Shown here in pieces: positions 19,244 to 28,192 of a stretch of DNA of 64,000 nucleotides. A model generated the notes under the pieces. That model ran no database searches, had not been told where the DNA came from, and was given only the letters and a program-made list of their open reading frames with translations. A program made the translations under genes and the position numbers. The stretch's first letter is position 1; each line of letters opens with the position of its first letter. Origin of the DNA: Streptomyces sp. NBC_01116 (GTDB taxonomy: Bacteria > Actinomycetota > Actinomycetes > Streptomycetales > Streptomycetaceae); contig NZ_CP108644.1 in assembly GCF_041435495.1 (NCBI RefSeq), positions 3,395,501 through 3,459,500 on the forward strand. The letters run 5' to 3'.

Positions 19244-19605
19244 GGATCACGACTCCACGGAAGGGGGATCGGCAAGCAGCGTCGGCGGTCGACCGCGTTC
19301 ATGGCTGCGTCTTCAGCATGGCATTCGCCGACACGGGGAGGCCAGCACTCACCCTGGCGGCTGAACGTCATGGCGAGCCCTCGCACGCGGCCGAGCCGTC
19401 CCGCCATGTAAGACCAGGCATGCGAGCAGGTGTCCGGGATGTGAACAGCCGCCCCCGCATGGCGGCGATCCGCCATGGCCAGCGGGCGCAGCGGCCAGCT
19501 ATGGACCGGCGGCTGTGGGGCTGGCCAGGATGGTGAACGACCGTAACCAGGGGGCCCCAGGAATCGGTCGGAAGCCATTCGTGTAGCAGTCGACAAAGGA
19601 CTCCC
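19244..19605. promoter_or_regulatory. Divergent promoter region of the two central operons
   Basis: This 362-bp gap separates the leftward Gfo-PheST unit from the rightward AsnRS-like unit and must hold both promoters. It contains a dyad at 19458-19477 (listed separately) and a stem GGCCAGC/GCTGGCC (19493-19499 and 19520-19526). Short open frames here lack convincing ribosome sites. Confidence 0.7.
19458..19477. promoter_or_regulatory. Palindrome, candidate operator
   Basis: CATGGCGG, 4-nt spacer CGAT, CCGCCATG: perfect 8-bp arms, about 130 bp upstream of the AsnRS-like start in the divergent promoter region. Size and symmetry fit a dimeric repressor or activator site; the binding protein is unknown. 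Confidence 0.5.
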
Positions 19606-20628
19606 ATGTCTGAGCAGACGGTATTCGCACCCGGTTCGTGGAAGAAGCCCGACGAGCACTACCTCACCGTTCTCGAGAATCCCTGGTACGCGAATCTGAC
19701 CCTTCTCCAGGACGTCATCGCGCACCGCACCACGTCTTTCTGGACTGCCCGCAAGGCCCGCTATCTGCACCTCCCCATCACGACCGGATCGATTTCCAGC
19801 CCCATGGGGCGGGGCAGCGACAGCAGCCCGGTCAAGGTCGAGCTGGAGGGAAGTCCGACCTATCTCGCCGATTCCATGCAGTTCATGCTGGAGTTCGGCT
19901 GCCGGCTCGCCCCCGAGGGCTCGTACTACCTGATGCCCTCCTTCCGCGGTGAGCCGGCCGACCAGACGCACCTCTGCCAGTTCTTCCACAGCGAGGCCGA
20001 GATCGTCGGCGGTCTCGACGACGTCATGGAAGCGGTCGAGGACTACCTGTCCGACCTCGCGGCCGGTCTCCTCGAACACGGCGCGGACGCCATTCGCCAG
20101 ATGGCGGGCGACGTCACCCACCTGGAAGAACTCGCCGGCGCCAAGGCGCTCCCGCGGATCACCTTCGACGAGGCCGCGGCCCGTCTCGACTCCGACCCCG
20201 CCTACGTGAAGGAGCTGGAGCCCGGCTGCCGCAGCCTCACCAGGGCGGGCGAGCGCAAGCTGATGGACCAGTTCGGCGGCTACGTGTGGGTGACCCACCC
20301 GGACCACCTCAGCGTGCCGTTCTACCAGGCGTTCGCGCCGGAGGACGCGACCAAGGCCCTCAGCGCGGACCTGCTCTTCGGTATCGGCGAGACCGTCGGC
20401 GCGGGCGAGCGCCACGCGGACGGCACGACCCTCGCTCAGGCCCTGGACCTGCACGAGGTGTCCGCCGAGAGCTACGAGTGGTACACGGTCATGAAGGAGC
20501 GCCACCCGCTGCGGACCGCCGGCTTCGGCCTCGGCGTCGAGCGCTTCCTCCTCTGGGCGACCCGCCACGACGACATCCGCGACCTCGCCCTGCTGCTGCG
20601 ATTCAACGGCAGCACGATCCTTCCCTGA
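19606..20628 (+). CDS. AsnRS-like catalytic core without anticodon-binding domain
   Basis: 340 residues, against about 430-460 for asparaginyl-tRNA synthetase. The protein begins just before the class II core: no OB-fold anticodon-binding domain. Core motifs look intact: YLADSMQF (about 86-93), motif 2 MPSFRGEPADQTH...FHSEAE with Arg114, GIGETVGAGERH (about 259-270) and motif 3 GFGLGVERFLLW with Arg313. Known truncated relatives include archaeal AsnRS-related asparagine synthetase and, in the SerRS family, amino acid:carrier-protein ligases. It may therefore amidate Asp or adenylate an amino acid and pass it to a carrier protein or other acceptor. ATG 19606 has AAAGGA 5-6 nt upstream. First gene of the rightward unit. 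Confidence 0.85.
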   Translation: MSEQTVFAPGSWKKPDEHYLTVLENPWYANLTLLQDVIAHRTTSFWTARKARYLHLPITTGSISSPMGRGSDSSPVKVELEGSPTYLADSMQFMLEFGCRLAPEGSYYLMPSFRGEPADQTHLCQFFHSEAEIVGGLDDVMEAVEDYLSDLAAGLLEHGADAIRQMAGDVTHLEELAGAKALPRITFDEAAARLDSDPAYVKELEPGCRSLTRAGERKLMDQFGGYVWVTHPDHLSVPFYQAFAPEDATKALSADLLFGIGETVGAGERHADGTTLAQALDLHEVSAESYEWYTVMKERHPLRTAGFGLGVERFLLWATRHDDIRDLALLLRFNGSTILP

Positions 20629-20688
20629 TCACGGGAGGCCACCACGGATCCCCGTTCACCAGCACGCCCCGAGAGGACTGCCCCACCC

Positions 20689-21561
20689 ATGAACGACACC
20701 ACCGCCACCGCCACCGCAGGCACGGACAACGCCGAGCTGCTCGACTACTTCCGCAACAAGGCCGACGGCTACGACCGGGTCGACGAGCAGGTGTACTGGC
20801 GTCTCTCCGACGAGCTGCTGTGGGAGGCCATCGAGCGCTACGTGCTTCCCGGCGTTCCCCAGGGAGGCCGGCTGCTGGACGCGGGCGGCGGCACGGGCCG
20901 GTGGACCGACCGGCTCCTCACCGCGCGCCCTGACCTCACCGGGGTGCTCTACGACCTGAGCCCCGACATGTCCAAGCACGCGCTGGCGAAGGCCGGGCAG
21001 AACGGTTACGAGGACCGCCTCACCGTCGTCAACGGCGACCTGATGAACGTCGCCGAGGACCTGGCCGGGCAGACCTTCGACCTGGTCATCAGCTTCCACA
21101 ACGTGCTCGGATTCGTCGCGGACCCGCGCGAGGTGCTGCGCCAGCTGAGCACGCTCATGAAGCCGGGCAGCCAGATGAGCCTGGTCCTGCCGAACCGCTA
21201 TCACGCCGCCTTCTTCAACGTCATGGTCGGCAACCTCGAAGAGGCGGAGTCCGCGGTCACCCAGCGGTCCGGCCGCTTCACGCCGGACATGCCGCCCATG
21301 CACCTGTTCACCCCCACCGAGCTGCAGGGCGACCTGGCGGGCGTGGGTCTGCACACCACCGTCCGCACCGGTTTCCCCGTCCTCGTCTACCCGGGCTACC
21401 AGGAGACGCAGCTGGACGGATCGAGCACCGGCGTGATGCGCACCCTGTCCGACCCCGAGCACTACGCGCGCATCCGCTCGATGGAGCTGCGGCTGCTCGG
21501 CGAGACGGGAATGGCGGAGCGGGGCAACAACCTCCTCTTCGTCGCCAAGCGCGGGGTCTGA
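20689..21561 (+). CDS. Class I SAM-dependent methyltransferase
   Basis: 290 residues with a Rossmann methyltransferase core: motif I LLDAGGGTGRWTDRL (about 63-77), acidic and later motifs around LTVVNGDLMNV and FDLVISFHNVLGF, then a substrate-binding C-terminal half. No membrane segment. It lies 60 bp downstream of the AsnRS-like gene in the same unit. Small-molecule N- or O-methylation of a pathway intermediate is likely; the acceptor cannot be read. ATG 20689 has GAGAGGA slightly far upstream. Confidence 0.88.
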   Translation: MNDTTATATAGTDNAELLDYFRNKADGYDRVDEQVYWRLSDELLWEAIERYVLPGVPQGGRLLDAGGGTGRWTDRLLTARPDLTGVLYDLSPDMSKHALAKAGQNGYEDRLTVVNGDLMNVAEDLAGQTFDLVISFHNVLGFVADPREVLRQLSTLMKPGSQMSLVLPNRYHAAFFNVMVGNLEEAESAVTQRSGRFTPDMPPMHLFTPTELQGDLAGVGLHTTVRTGFPVLVYPGYQETQLDGSSTGVMRTLSDPEHYARIRSMELRLLGETGMAERGNNLLFVAKRGV

Positions 21562-21636
21562 CCACCCGAGGCCGCCGCCCTTTTCCACCCGTTAGCCCGG
21601 GCCGGACCCGGCCCGGGCATCGACCGAGGCAGTCGC

Positions 21637-22674
21637 ATGTCAGAACCCCACACGAGGCCCGCCCAGCTGATCCCCTCCGCACCGCTGCGGCCCGGGGACA
21701 CGATCGGAATCTGCGCGCCGTCCATGGCCCACGCCGCGCGCTACCCACGTCGCAGGGAGCGGGCGCTGGCGCACCTGCGGGAGCTCGGCTACCAGGTGCG
21801 CGGCAGCAGCAACTGGCTGCGGGACACCGGGCACACGGCCGGCACTGCCGCGGAACGGGCGGCGGACCTGCACGAGTTGTACGTGGACCCCGAGGTCCGC
21901 GTCATCATGACCTCGATCGGCGGCCACAACGCCAACCAGCTGCTCGACCTGCTGGACTACGACCTCATCCGGGCCCACCCGAAGCCGCTGGTCGGCTACA
22001 GCGACACCTCCGCCCTGCTGCTGGCCATCTGGCAGCGCACCCGGGCCGGTGTCGTCCAGGGGCCCCAACTGCTGCCGCAGTGGGGCGAGTACGGCGGATG
22101 CCACCCGGACACGCTGCGGTCCTTCCGGCAGACCCTCGGGGACGAGAAGCCGATCGGCCGGATGACCTTCCCGACCGAGCGTGTGATCGAGTTCCTGCCC
22201 TGGGACGAGGCCGACGACCGGCCGCGCGAGAGGCTCGTGGCCGACGCGCCCCGCGTCCACGTCCAGGGCCGCGCCACCGGTCATCTCGTGGCGGCCAACC
22301 TGGAGACCCTCCTCTCGCTGGCCGGGACCCCGTACTGGCCCGACCTGGACGGAGCGATCCTCCTCCTGGAGAGCACGACCACCGACCTGGCCCCGCTCAC
22401 CGCCCGCCTCACCCAGCTCCGTCAGATGGGCGTGCTGAACCGCCTCGCGGGCCTCGGCCTCGGGCGGTTCGCCGCCCCGGACTTCGACCGCTCGGACGAC
22501 CTCGCCGAGCTGATCGCCCAGGAGACGGCCGGCTTCGGCGGGCCGCTGGTCACCGGTCTTCCCATCGGCCACACGGACCCGATGCTGTGCATCCCGTTCG
22601 GCGCCCGGGCCACGCTCGCGGCGGTGGACACCGCGTGCGAGTTCACCGTTCTGGACAGCGCGGTGACGGCATGA
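21637..22674 (+). CDS. S66-family peptidase, MccF-like
   Basis: 345-residue serine carboxypeptidase-type enzyme of the LD-carboxypeptidase/MccF family. The Ser-Glu-His set is visible as Ser122 (GYSDTS), Glu245 (LLLES) and His312 (GHTDP), at nearly the spacing I know from microcin C immunity protein MccF, and the length fits MccF (about 344) better than LdcA (about 300). A Trp in EFLPWDEAD (189) falls in the loop where MccF contacts its nucleotide ligand (inference). MccF cleaves the amide linking an amino acid to a non-hydrolysable adenylate. Beside four aaRS-derived proteins this suggests self-immunity or maturation of an aminoacyl-nucleotide-like product. The stop overlaps the next start (ATGA). 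Confidence 0.85.
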   Translation: MSEPHTRPAQLIPSAPLRPGDTIGICAPSMAHAARYPRRRERALAHLRELGYQVRGSSNWLRDTGHTAGTAAERAADLHELYVDPEVRVIMTSIGGHNANQLLDLLDYDLIRAHPKPLVGYSDTSALLLAIWQRTRAGVVQGPQLLPQWGEYGGCHPDTLRSFRQTLGDEKPIGRMTFPTERVIEFLPWDEADDRPRERLVADAPRVHVQGRATGHLVAANLETLLSLAGTPYWPDLDGAILLLESTTTDLAPLTARLTQLRQMGVLNRLAGLGLGRFAAPDFDRSDDLAELIAQETAGFGGPLVTGLPIGHTDPMLCIPFGARATLAAVDTACEFTVLDSAVTA

Positions 22675-23183
22675 CCGGACCCCGGGGGTCCTCTGTGCAC
22701 CCCCTCGCCCTGCTGACGGGCGCCGTTCTGGCCGGGCTGACCGCGACCCAGTTCGTCCACACGGTGCGGGACCGCAACCGCTGGCCGATCTGCTCCAACA
22801 ACATGTTCAACCGTCCGCTGCCCCAGCGCGTGGAGCAGCTGCGGGTGCGGCTCAAGGACGGGACGCGCTGGACCGAGCCGCGGTCGGTCTACGGGCTGCT
22901 GCCCCTGGAGTTCTTCCGCGTGGTCGACATCTGCGACGCCGTACTCGTCGACAACGAGGACCCGGAGGTGCGGGACCGGTTCTGCCGCCGGGTCGTCGAG
23001 CGGCTGAACACACGGCCGTGGAGGGGCTTCGACGAGATCAGCGCGTCGGAGCGGGCCAGCGACCCCCGCGGATTCACCGGCCTCGAACTGCTGGTGGTCA
23101 CGGTGGACCTCGCCGACTACTGCCGGGCCACCGACTCACCGCTCCACGACATCGACGTACTTCACCGCTGGGAGGCCCCCTGA
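22671..23183 (+). CDS. Small HTTM-partner protein with one N-terminal membrane segment
   Basis: 170 residues, start ATG 22671 overlapping the MccF-like stop and stop overlapping the next ATG (TGATG). One hydrophobic N-terminal helix (LALLTGAVLAGLTATQF) is followed by RNRWPICSNNMFN, a Trp-Pro...Met-Phe signature seen in small proteins encoded beside HTTM membrane proteins, then a soluble domain with two Cys. Function is not established; tight coupling to the HTTM-like gene suggests a membrane complex. Confidence 0.7.
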   Translation: MTGPRGSSVHPLALLTGAVLAGLTATQFVHTVRDRNRWPICSNNMFNRPLPQRVEQLRVRLKDGTRWTEPRSVYGLLPLEFFRVVDICDAVLVDNEDPEVRDRFCRRVVERLNTRPWRGFDEISASERASDPRGFTGLELLVVTVDLADYCRATDSPLHDIDVLHRWEAP

Positions 23184-24097
23184 TGCTGCGCAGGATCACC
23201 GACATCCTGTTCCGGCAGGCCGACGCTCCTGCCCGGCTGCGGCTGACCACGACCGCGCTGGGCGCCGTCGCGCTGAGGACCTTGTGGCACATGCCGGACG
23301 GGGCCTTCCTGGACGAGCACCGCGACACCGTGATGTCCGAGCAGGTCCGGGGCAAGCGCACGTTCCGGCTCAGCCGGCGGCAGTACGACGTGCTGCGCGG
23401 TTCCGCCCTGGCGGGGATGGCCCTGTGGGCCGCAGGCGTACGCCACCCGGCCGTCCGCGCGGTCGCCGCGACCGGCTTCATCGGCTCCAGCGCCTACGTC
23501 GCGCACTTCCACCCGCGGTTCTGGAACTACAACAGCCACCTGAGCCTCTTCGTCCTCGCGGCGGCGGCGGCCGATGTCCGCGAACCCGCGGACGGGCACC
23601 GGTCGGAGGCGGTGGAGCAGCTCCAGTCCGTGGCCATCGCCTCGATGCAGCTGGGCGCGGCCACCATCTACAGCCAGGCCGGCCTGTCGAAGCTCCTGCA
23701 CGGAGGCAAGGAGTGGATCACGTCGGGCGACACGGTGCGGGGCTCTCTCGTCCTGCTCGGCACCCCGGCGGGTGTCGAGGTGAGCCGGAACGACCGGCTG
23801 ATGCGCCTGGTCGCGGTGGCCACGGTCCTCGGGGAGACCGCGATGCTGCCCCTGCTGATCGCCCGCTGGGGCGACCGGCGGCTGTTGGGCGTGGCGGCTG
23901 TCGGGTTCCATCTGCTCACCCGCCGCTATCTGGGCATCTCCTTCTGGCACCTGTGGTGGTTGCACCCGGCCCTCTTCGTCCTCCCGCTGGACGGCGACAA
24001 CTCCACCTCCGCCATGATCCGCCGACTGGGTCACGCACTGACCGGGGCGACCGGGGCCGCACGCCCCGGCCTCACCGCCACCTCCAAGGGAGTCTGA
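23183..24097 (+). CDS. HTTM-like integral membrane protein
   Basis: 304 residues with about seven hydrophobic segments; start ATG 23183 overlaps the previous stop as TGATG. The segment WNYNSHLSLFVL and QAGLSKLLHGGKEWITSGDTV resemble the HTTM/vitamin-K-dependent gamma-carboxylase membrane fold. No carboxylase-type C-terminal domain is present. Some bacterial HTTM proteins sit in natural-product clusters without known activity. A role in membrane-linked modification or transport is only a guess. Confidence 0.72.
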   Translation: MLRRITDILFRQADAPARLRLTTTALGAVALRTLWHMPDGAFLDEHRDTVMSEQVRGKRTFRLSRRQYDVLRGSALAGMALWAAGVRHPAVRAVAATGFIGSSAYVAHFHPRFWNYNSHLSLFVLAAAAADVREPADGHRSEAVEQLQSVAIASMQLGAATIYSQAGLSKLLHGGKEWITSGDTVRGSLVLLGTPAGVEVSRNDRLMRLVAVATVLGETAMLPLLIARWGDRRLLGVAAVGFHLLTRRYLGISFWHLWWLHPALFVLPLDGDNSTSAMIRRLGHALTGATGAARPGLTATSKGV

Positions 24098-24099
24098 CC

Positions 24100-25461
24100 A
24101 TGCGGCAGGAAGGCCTCACGACGTACGGACCGGAAGCGGCCCGGCAGGCCCGGGAGCGGCTGAACACGTGGGCGAGCGGCTTCGCCGACTGGTTCGACGC
24201 GGCCGGTGCGGAACGGCTCGTCCCGGAGCCGCCCGTCCCGACGACGGACCGGACGATCCTGTTCACCAACTCGGCGGTGGTCCCGTTCAAGCCGTTCATC
24301 CGCGGCGACACCCCGCTCGGAGACCGGTGGGTGGCGGTACGGCAGCCCTGTATCCGCAGCCAGAACCTGCGGGCCACCTTCGTCTCCGACTTCCACACCG
24401 AGTTCGTCCTGCACTTCGAGATGCTCGGGGCGATGGCTCCCGCCGACCAGCTGGCCTCCTTCACCGAGGCGATCGCGGGCTACTTCGGAACGCACCTCGG
24501 TCTGGAGGGCGACGGGGTGGCCTTCAAGGTGCACTCGCGCCACCACGATCTGAGCGGCGCGTGGAAGGAGGCGTGGGGCGGGCCCGTCGGCTACGACGGG
24601 GAAGCCGACGGCTTCTACAACTGGACCTTCGGCGACGACGGGATGACCGGCCGGGGGGCCACGTTCTGCCTGGTGCAGCCCGACGGACACTGGCGGGACC
24701 TCGGCAATCTGATCGCCTTCGAGTGGAACGGCGAGACGGTCGCCTACGGCTTCGGCATCGGTGTGGAGACCCTGGCGGCCGGGCTCACGGCCGAGCGCTG
24801 GGTCATCGACTCCACCGCGGAAGGCCGGATCCACCACGCGAAGACGTCGCAGGAGGCCAAACTCGCGGACCTCACGGGTCTGCTCGTCCAGCTGTACCGG
24901 GCCGGGATCGTCGTCTCCAACCGGGCCCAGGGCTACATCATGCGCAAGGCGCTGGTGTACGTGGAGCGGCTCGCGGGCCAGCTCGGCGTGGAGGACGAGG
25001 TGCTCATCGAGAGGCTGACCGCGGTCGCGGCGATCGAAGCGCCCGGCACGGAGGTGGAGGGCCAGTTCCGCGACCACCTGGAGCAGCTGCGGCACGAGGC
25101 CGTCGTCACCCGCTCGGTCGACCTGTCCTTCTTCTGCGACACCGCGCTGGAGCCCGAGGTGCTCTGCGGTGCGATCGAGGAGGAGTCCCGTCCCGAACTG
25201 CTGGCTCTGGAGGCCCGGGTGACCGACACCTGGGAGGGCCCCTCGCTCCCGGCCGGGCGCCGGTCGGTGACGCTCGGCCTCACCCTGACCTCCCGTAGCC
25301 AACTGGCCCCCGCCGAGCTCCAGGCCCTGCTCAGGGAGGTCGCCGGCAAGCTGTCGGACCGCTTCGACGTGGTGCTGCGCGGCCGGTTCCAGGACGATCC
25401 CCCACCGTCCCCTGCGGAGGGGGCCGGGAAGTCCTCCGGCGACGGGGCGGAGGCTCCGTGA
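24100..25461 (+). CDS. AlaRS-like core fused to an FDX-ACB domain, motif 3 Arg lost
   Basis: 453 residues against about 870 for alanyl-tRNA synthetase. Residues 50-250 follow the AlaRS class II core: ILFTNSAVVPFKPF, VRQPCIRSQNL...HFEMLGAMAP (motif 2 region, 79-114) and FGIGVETLAAGL (about 218-229), where the usual motif 3 ...ER is ET (Thr224). The AlaRS tRNA-recognition, editing and oligomerisation domains are missing. Instead residues about 334-431 resemble an FDX-ACB domain (VTRSVDLSFF...PAGRRSVTLGLTLTS), normally the C-terminus of PheT. This appears to be a chimera I have not met. ATG 24100 has AAGGGAG upstream. It may activate an amino acid weakly, bind tRNA, or bind an aminoacyl-adenylate-like product. 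Confidence 0.82.
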   Translation: MRQEGLTTYGPEAARQARERLNTWASGFADWFDAAGAERLVPEPPVPTTDRTILFTNSAVVPFKPFIRGDTPLGDRWVAVRQPCIRSQNLRATFVSDFHTEFVLHFEMLGAMAPADQLASFTEAIAGYFGTHLGLEGDGVAFKVHSRHHDLSGAWKEAWGGPVGYDGEADGFYNWTFGDDGMTGRGATFCLVQPDGHWRDLGNLIAFEWNGETVAYGFGIGVETLAAGLTAERWVIDSTAEGRIHHAKTSQEAKLADLTGLLVQLYRAGIVVSNRAQGYIMRKALVYVERLAGQLGVEDEVLIERLTAVAAIEAPGTEVEGQFRDHLEQLRHEAVVTRSVDLSFFCDTALEPEVLCGAIEEESRPELLALEARVTDTWEGPSLPAGRRSVTLGLTLTSRSQLAPAELQALLREVAGKLSDRFDVVLRGRFQDDPPPSPAEGAGKSSGDGAEAP

Positions 25462-26732
25462 AGCAGAAGTTCGGCATGGGCTACTGGATGCTGCTCGCTT
25501 CCGTGACGGTATCCAGCCTCGGTGACGGCATACGCCTCATCGCCATGCCGCTGCTGGCCTACTCGCTGACCGGCAACGCCGTCGACATCTCCTTCATCAT
25601 GGTGATCGCCGCGCTGCCGGGGCTCGTGCTCGGACCGCTGGTCGGGGTCCTGGTCGACCGGTTCGACCGGCGCGGGATCCTGATCGCCGCGAATCTCGTG
25701 CGTGCCGTGCTCGTCCTGGTCTTCGCGGCCGTGATCGTGGCCGACGCCGCCGAGATGTGGCAGGTGTACGCGATGACCGCGGCGCTCTCGATCGCCGAGC
25801 TCTTCGCGGAGTCCGCCACCTTCACGATGGTCTCGGCCTCCGTGCCGGTCGACCGGCTGGAGAAGGCCAACTCCCGTCTGTTCTCCGCTCGGATGCTGAC
25901 CCAGCAGGTCATCGGTTCGCCGTTGGCGGGCGTGCTCTTCGGCATCGCGATGAGTGCGCCCTTCCTCGCCGAGGGCGGGCTGTTCCTCATCGCCGCCGTC
26001 GTCACGCTGTTCATCCCGGCGGGCAAGCGGCGGCTTCCGCAGGCGGACGCGGAGGGGCGGGAGGACGCCGAGGCGGCCCGGGTCCCGATGACGGAGCAGA
26101 TGCGCGAAGGCATCCGGATCATCCGGCGGACTCCGATGCTCACCACCATCCTGCTGAGCGACGCGCTGCTGAACTTCTGGATGCTCATCTCCACCGCCTT
26201 GATGGTGGTGTACGCCAAGGGGGAACTGGGCGTCACCGACACCCAGTTCGCCCTCATGTTCACCGTCGCGGCCGTGGGCAGTGTGCTCGGCGGCCTGATC
26301 CTCCCGCCGCTGGTACGCCGGCTCGGGGTCCGGTGGACCATGGCGCTCGCCCTGATCGTGACCGGGGCCAGCCGCCTGGCCCTGGGGCTCACCTCGGATC
26401 CCTGGCTGGCGATCGCCACGTTCTTCACCGGCGGCGCCTCGTACTTCGTCTGGGACATCGCCATCGCCTCGTACCAGCAGCGCGTCACCCCCAACCACCT
26501 CCAGGGCCGTGTCCACGCCACGACCGGCAGCTTCCTCTACGGAGCGGCGGTGGTGGCCGCCCTCACCGGCGGCGTGGCCTCGGAACTCATCGGCGTGCGT
26601 CCCGTCTTCGTGATCGGCGCGGTCGCCATCCTGCTGCTGAGCGTGTACTGGGTGTTCCTCGCCCGGCGTGGCGCGGCGCCCTCCGTCGAGGAGGACGCGC
26701 CGGAGCCGAACGACGCGGTGTCCGTTGCCTGA
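25458..26732 (+). CDS. MFS exporter, MFS_3/enterobactin-exporter-like
   Basis: 424 residues with about 12 membrane segments and a loop-2 motif GVLVDRFDRRGIL typical of the MFS_3 family. GTG 25458 overlaps the AlaRS-like stop (GTGA), so it belongs to the same unit. One of three MFS exporters in the cluster; likely exports the product or an intermediate. Confidence 0.88.
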   Translation: MKQKFGMGYWMLLASVTVSSLGDGIRLIAMPLLAYSLTGNAVDISFIMVIAALPGLVLGPLVGVLVDRFDRRGILIAANLVRAVLVLVFAAVIVADAAEMWQVYAMTAALSIAELFAESATFTMVSASVPVDRLEKANSRLFSARMLTQQVIGSPLAGVLFGIAMSAPFLAEGGLFLIAAVVTLFIPAGKRRLPQADAEGREDAEAARVPMTEQMREGIRIIRRTPMLTTILLSDALLNFWMLISTALMVVYAKGELGVTDTQFALMFTVAAVGSVLGGLILPPLVRRLGVRWTMALALIVTGASRLALGLTSDPWLAIATFFTGGASYFVWDIAIASYQQRVTPNHLQGRVHATTGSFLYGAAVVAALTGGVASELIGVRPVFVIGAVAILLLSVYWVFLARRGAAPSVEEDAPEPNDAVSVA

Positions 26733-26816
26733 CCCGGTCGGCCCCCTGCTCCGCGCGCCGGCCCCGATCGGCCTGCCGGCACGGACGCCCCTGAACCAGA
26801 AAGGATCCACAGAAGA

Positions 26817-28097
26817 ATGAACAGCACAGCGGACCAGGTCATCGTCTGCAAGTGGAACCGCGACCTGATCGCCACGCTGCTGGAGCACACGCCCGAGGTC
26901 TACGTCATCCTGGACGACTTCGACGTGGAGCACATGGGCCCCGACTGGGAGCTCCTGAAGGGTGCGGCGAAGGTCTACCGGGTCGGCGAGTTCGACTCCC
27001 TGGAGGAGGTCGCGTCCGTGGCGGCCGATCTGGCCCTGCGGGGGGTGTCCGGCGATCGGGTCGTGAGCTTCACGGAGTTCAGCCAGTACGGTGCCGGCTA
27101 CCTGTCCACCCTGCTGGGGGACAGCGCCGACCCGCTGCGCCATGTGGCCTTCCGTGACAAGAGGCTGATGAAGCAGCGCGTTGCCGCGGCCGGCATCGCC
27201 GTGGCCGACTGGGTCGGCCTGCCGGACCGTTCGGACGAGCGCGACCTGGCCGCGGTGACCGGACGGCTGGAGTTCCCCGTGGTGGTCAAGCCGGTGGCCG
27301 GCGCCGGCACCATCGGCACGTTCACCGTCCGCTCCGCCGAGGAGCTGGCGCCGCGCCTCTCGGCGCTCGACCCGATTCCGTTCTTCAAGTCCCGTCAGCT
27401 CATCGCCGAGGAGTTCGTGGTCGGACGCGAGCTCCATGTGGACGCCCTCTGGGACGGGGACGAACCCCTCTTCCTGGTGGTGAGCGCCTACTTCGTCAAT
27501 GTGCTCTCGGTCCTCGAAGGACTGAAGGACTCGAAGGCCGGGACCGGCACACCGCTCGACGGCAGCTACGTGATCAGCCGCGAGGACGCCCCGGACCTCT
27601 ACCAGCAGGTGCTCGACGTGCACCGCGACGTGAACCGGGCGCTCGGCATCGACCGGGCGGTCACCCACCTGGAGCTGTTCGAGAAGCCGGACGGCCGGCT
27701 GGTCTTCTCCGAGATCGCCACCCGGCTGGGCGGCGCCTACGTCGGCTCGATGCTGACCGAGGTCCTCGGCCGGGACATCTTCCAGGTGGTCGGCGAGGGC
27801 CTGTTCCTCGGCTCCCTGCGGGAGACCAGCGGCAAGCACCGGTACGTGGGCGCGGTGCATCTGCGCCCCGCCCGTCCCGGACGCATCACCTCCCTGCCCT
27901 CCGAGGAGGAGATGCTCGCGATCGAGGGCGTACAGCAGGCACAGCGAGTGGCCCGCGTCGGATCGGTGGTGGACTTCTCCCATCCGTCCGAGTGGTGCGT
28001 CTTCGTGATCCTGGGCACCGACACGGCCGAGGAGTTCGACGCGCTCGTCGCCCGGGTGGGCCGTGAGCTGACGGTCGAGGTCGAACCCGTCGACTGA
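26817..28097 (+). CDS. ATP-grasp carboxylate-amine ligase
   Basis: 426-residue ATP-grasp protein: ATP-binding Lys158 (FPVVVKPVAGAGTIGTF), hinge EEFVVGREL (about 198-206) and metal ligands Glu286 (THLELFE) and Glu299/Arg303 (FSEIATRLGGAYV). Family members couple a carboxylate, through an acyl phosphate, to an amine or peptide. ATG 26817 follows AGAAGA and AAAGGA. It ends 95 bp before the GWW peptide gene, so peptide-to-amino-acid ligation, as for the pheganomycin ligase PGM1, is a reasonable idea; dipeptide or amino-acid ligation for the assembly line is an alternative. Confidence 0.88.
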   Translation: MNSTADQVIVCKWNRDLIATLLEHTPEVYVILDDFDVEHMGPDWELLKGAAKVYRVGEFDSLEEVASVAADLALRGVSGDRVVSFTEFSQYGAGYLSTLLGDSADPLRHVAFRDKRLMKQRVAAAGIAVADWVGLPDRSDERDLAAVTGRLEFPVVVKPVAGAGTIGTFTVRSAEELAPRLSALDPIPFFKSRQLIAEEFVVGRELHVDALWDGDEPLFLVVSAYFVNVLSVLEGLKDSKAGTGTPLDGSYVISREDAPDLYQQVLDVHRDVNRALGIDRAVTHLELFEKPDGRLVFSEIATRLGGAYVGSMLTEVLGRDIFQVVGEGLFLGSLRETSGKHRYVGAVHLRPARPGRITSLPSEEEMLAIEGVQQAQRVARVGSVVDFSHPSEWCVFVILGTDTAEEFDALVARVGRELTVEVEPVD

Positions 28098-28120
28098 GCC
28101 GGCCGACGGCCGTCAAGCCC

Positions 28121-28141
28121 GCGTCTCACTGTGCGAGACGC
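28121..28141. terminator. Hairpin after the ATP-grasp gene
   Basis: GCGTCTC (28121-28127) and GAGACGC (28135-28141) with a 7-nt loop lie 24 bp past the ATP-grasp stop and 52 bp before the peptide start. It could attenuate, giving the peptide gene its own level relative to the ligase. Confidence 0.45.
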
Positions 28142-28192
28142 CACCCGTTCCTGTCGTATGCACGCCACGACGTTCCCCGGTTCGCGGAAAGC

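Noticed and set aside
19301..19411. 36-residue frame (MAASSAWHSP...) in the divergent promoter region
   Set aside because: No ribosome site, low-information sequence and overlap with the control dyad region.
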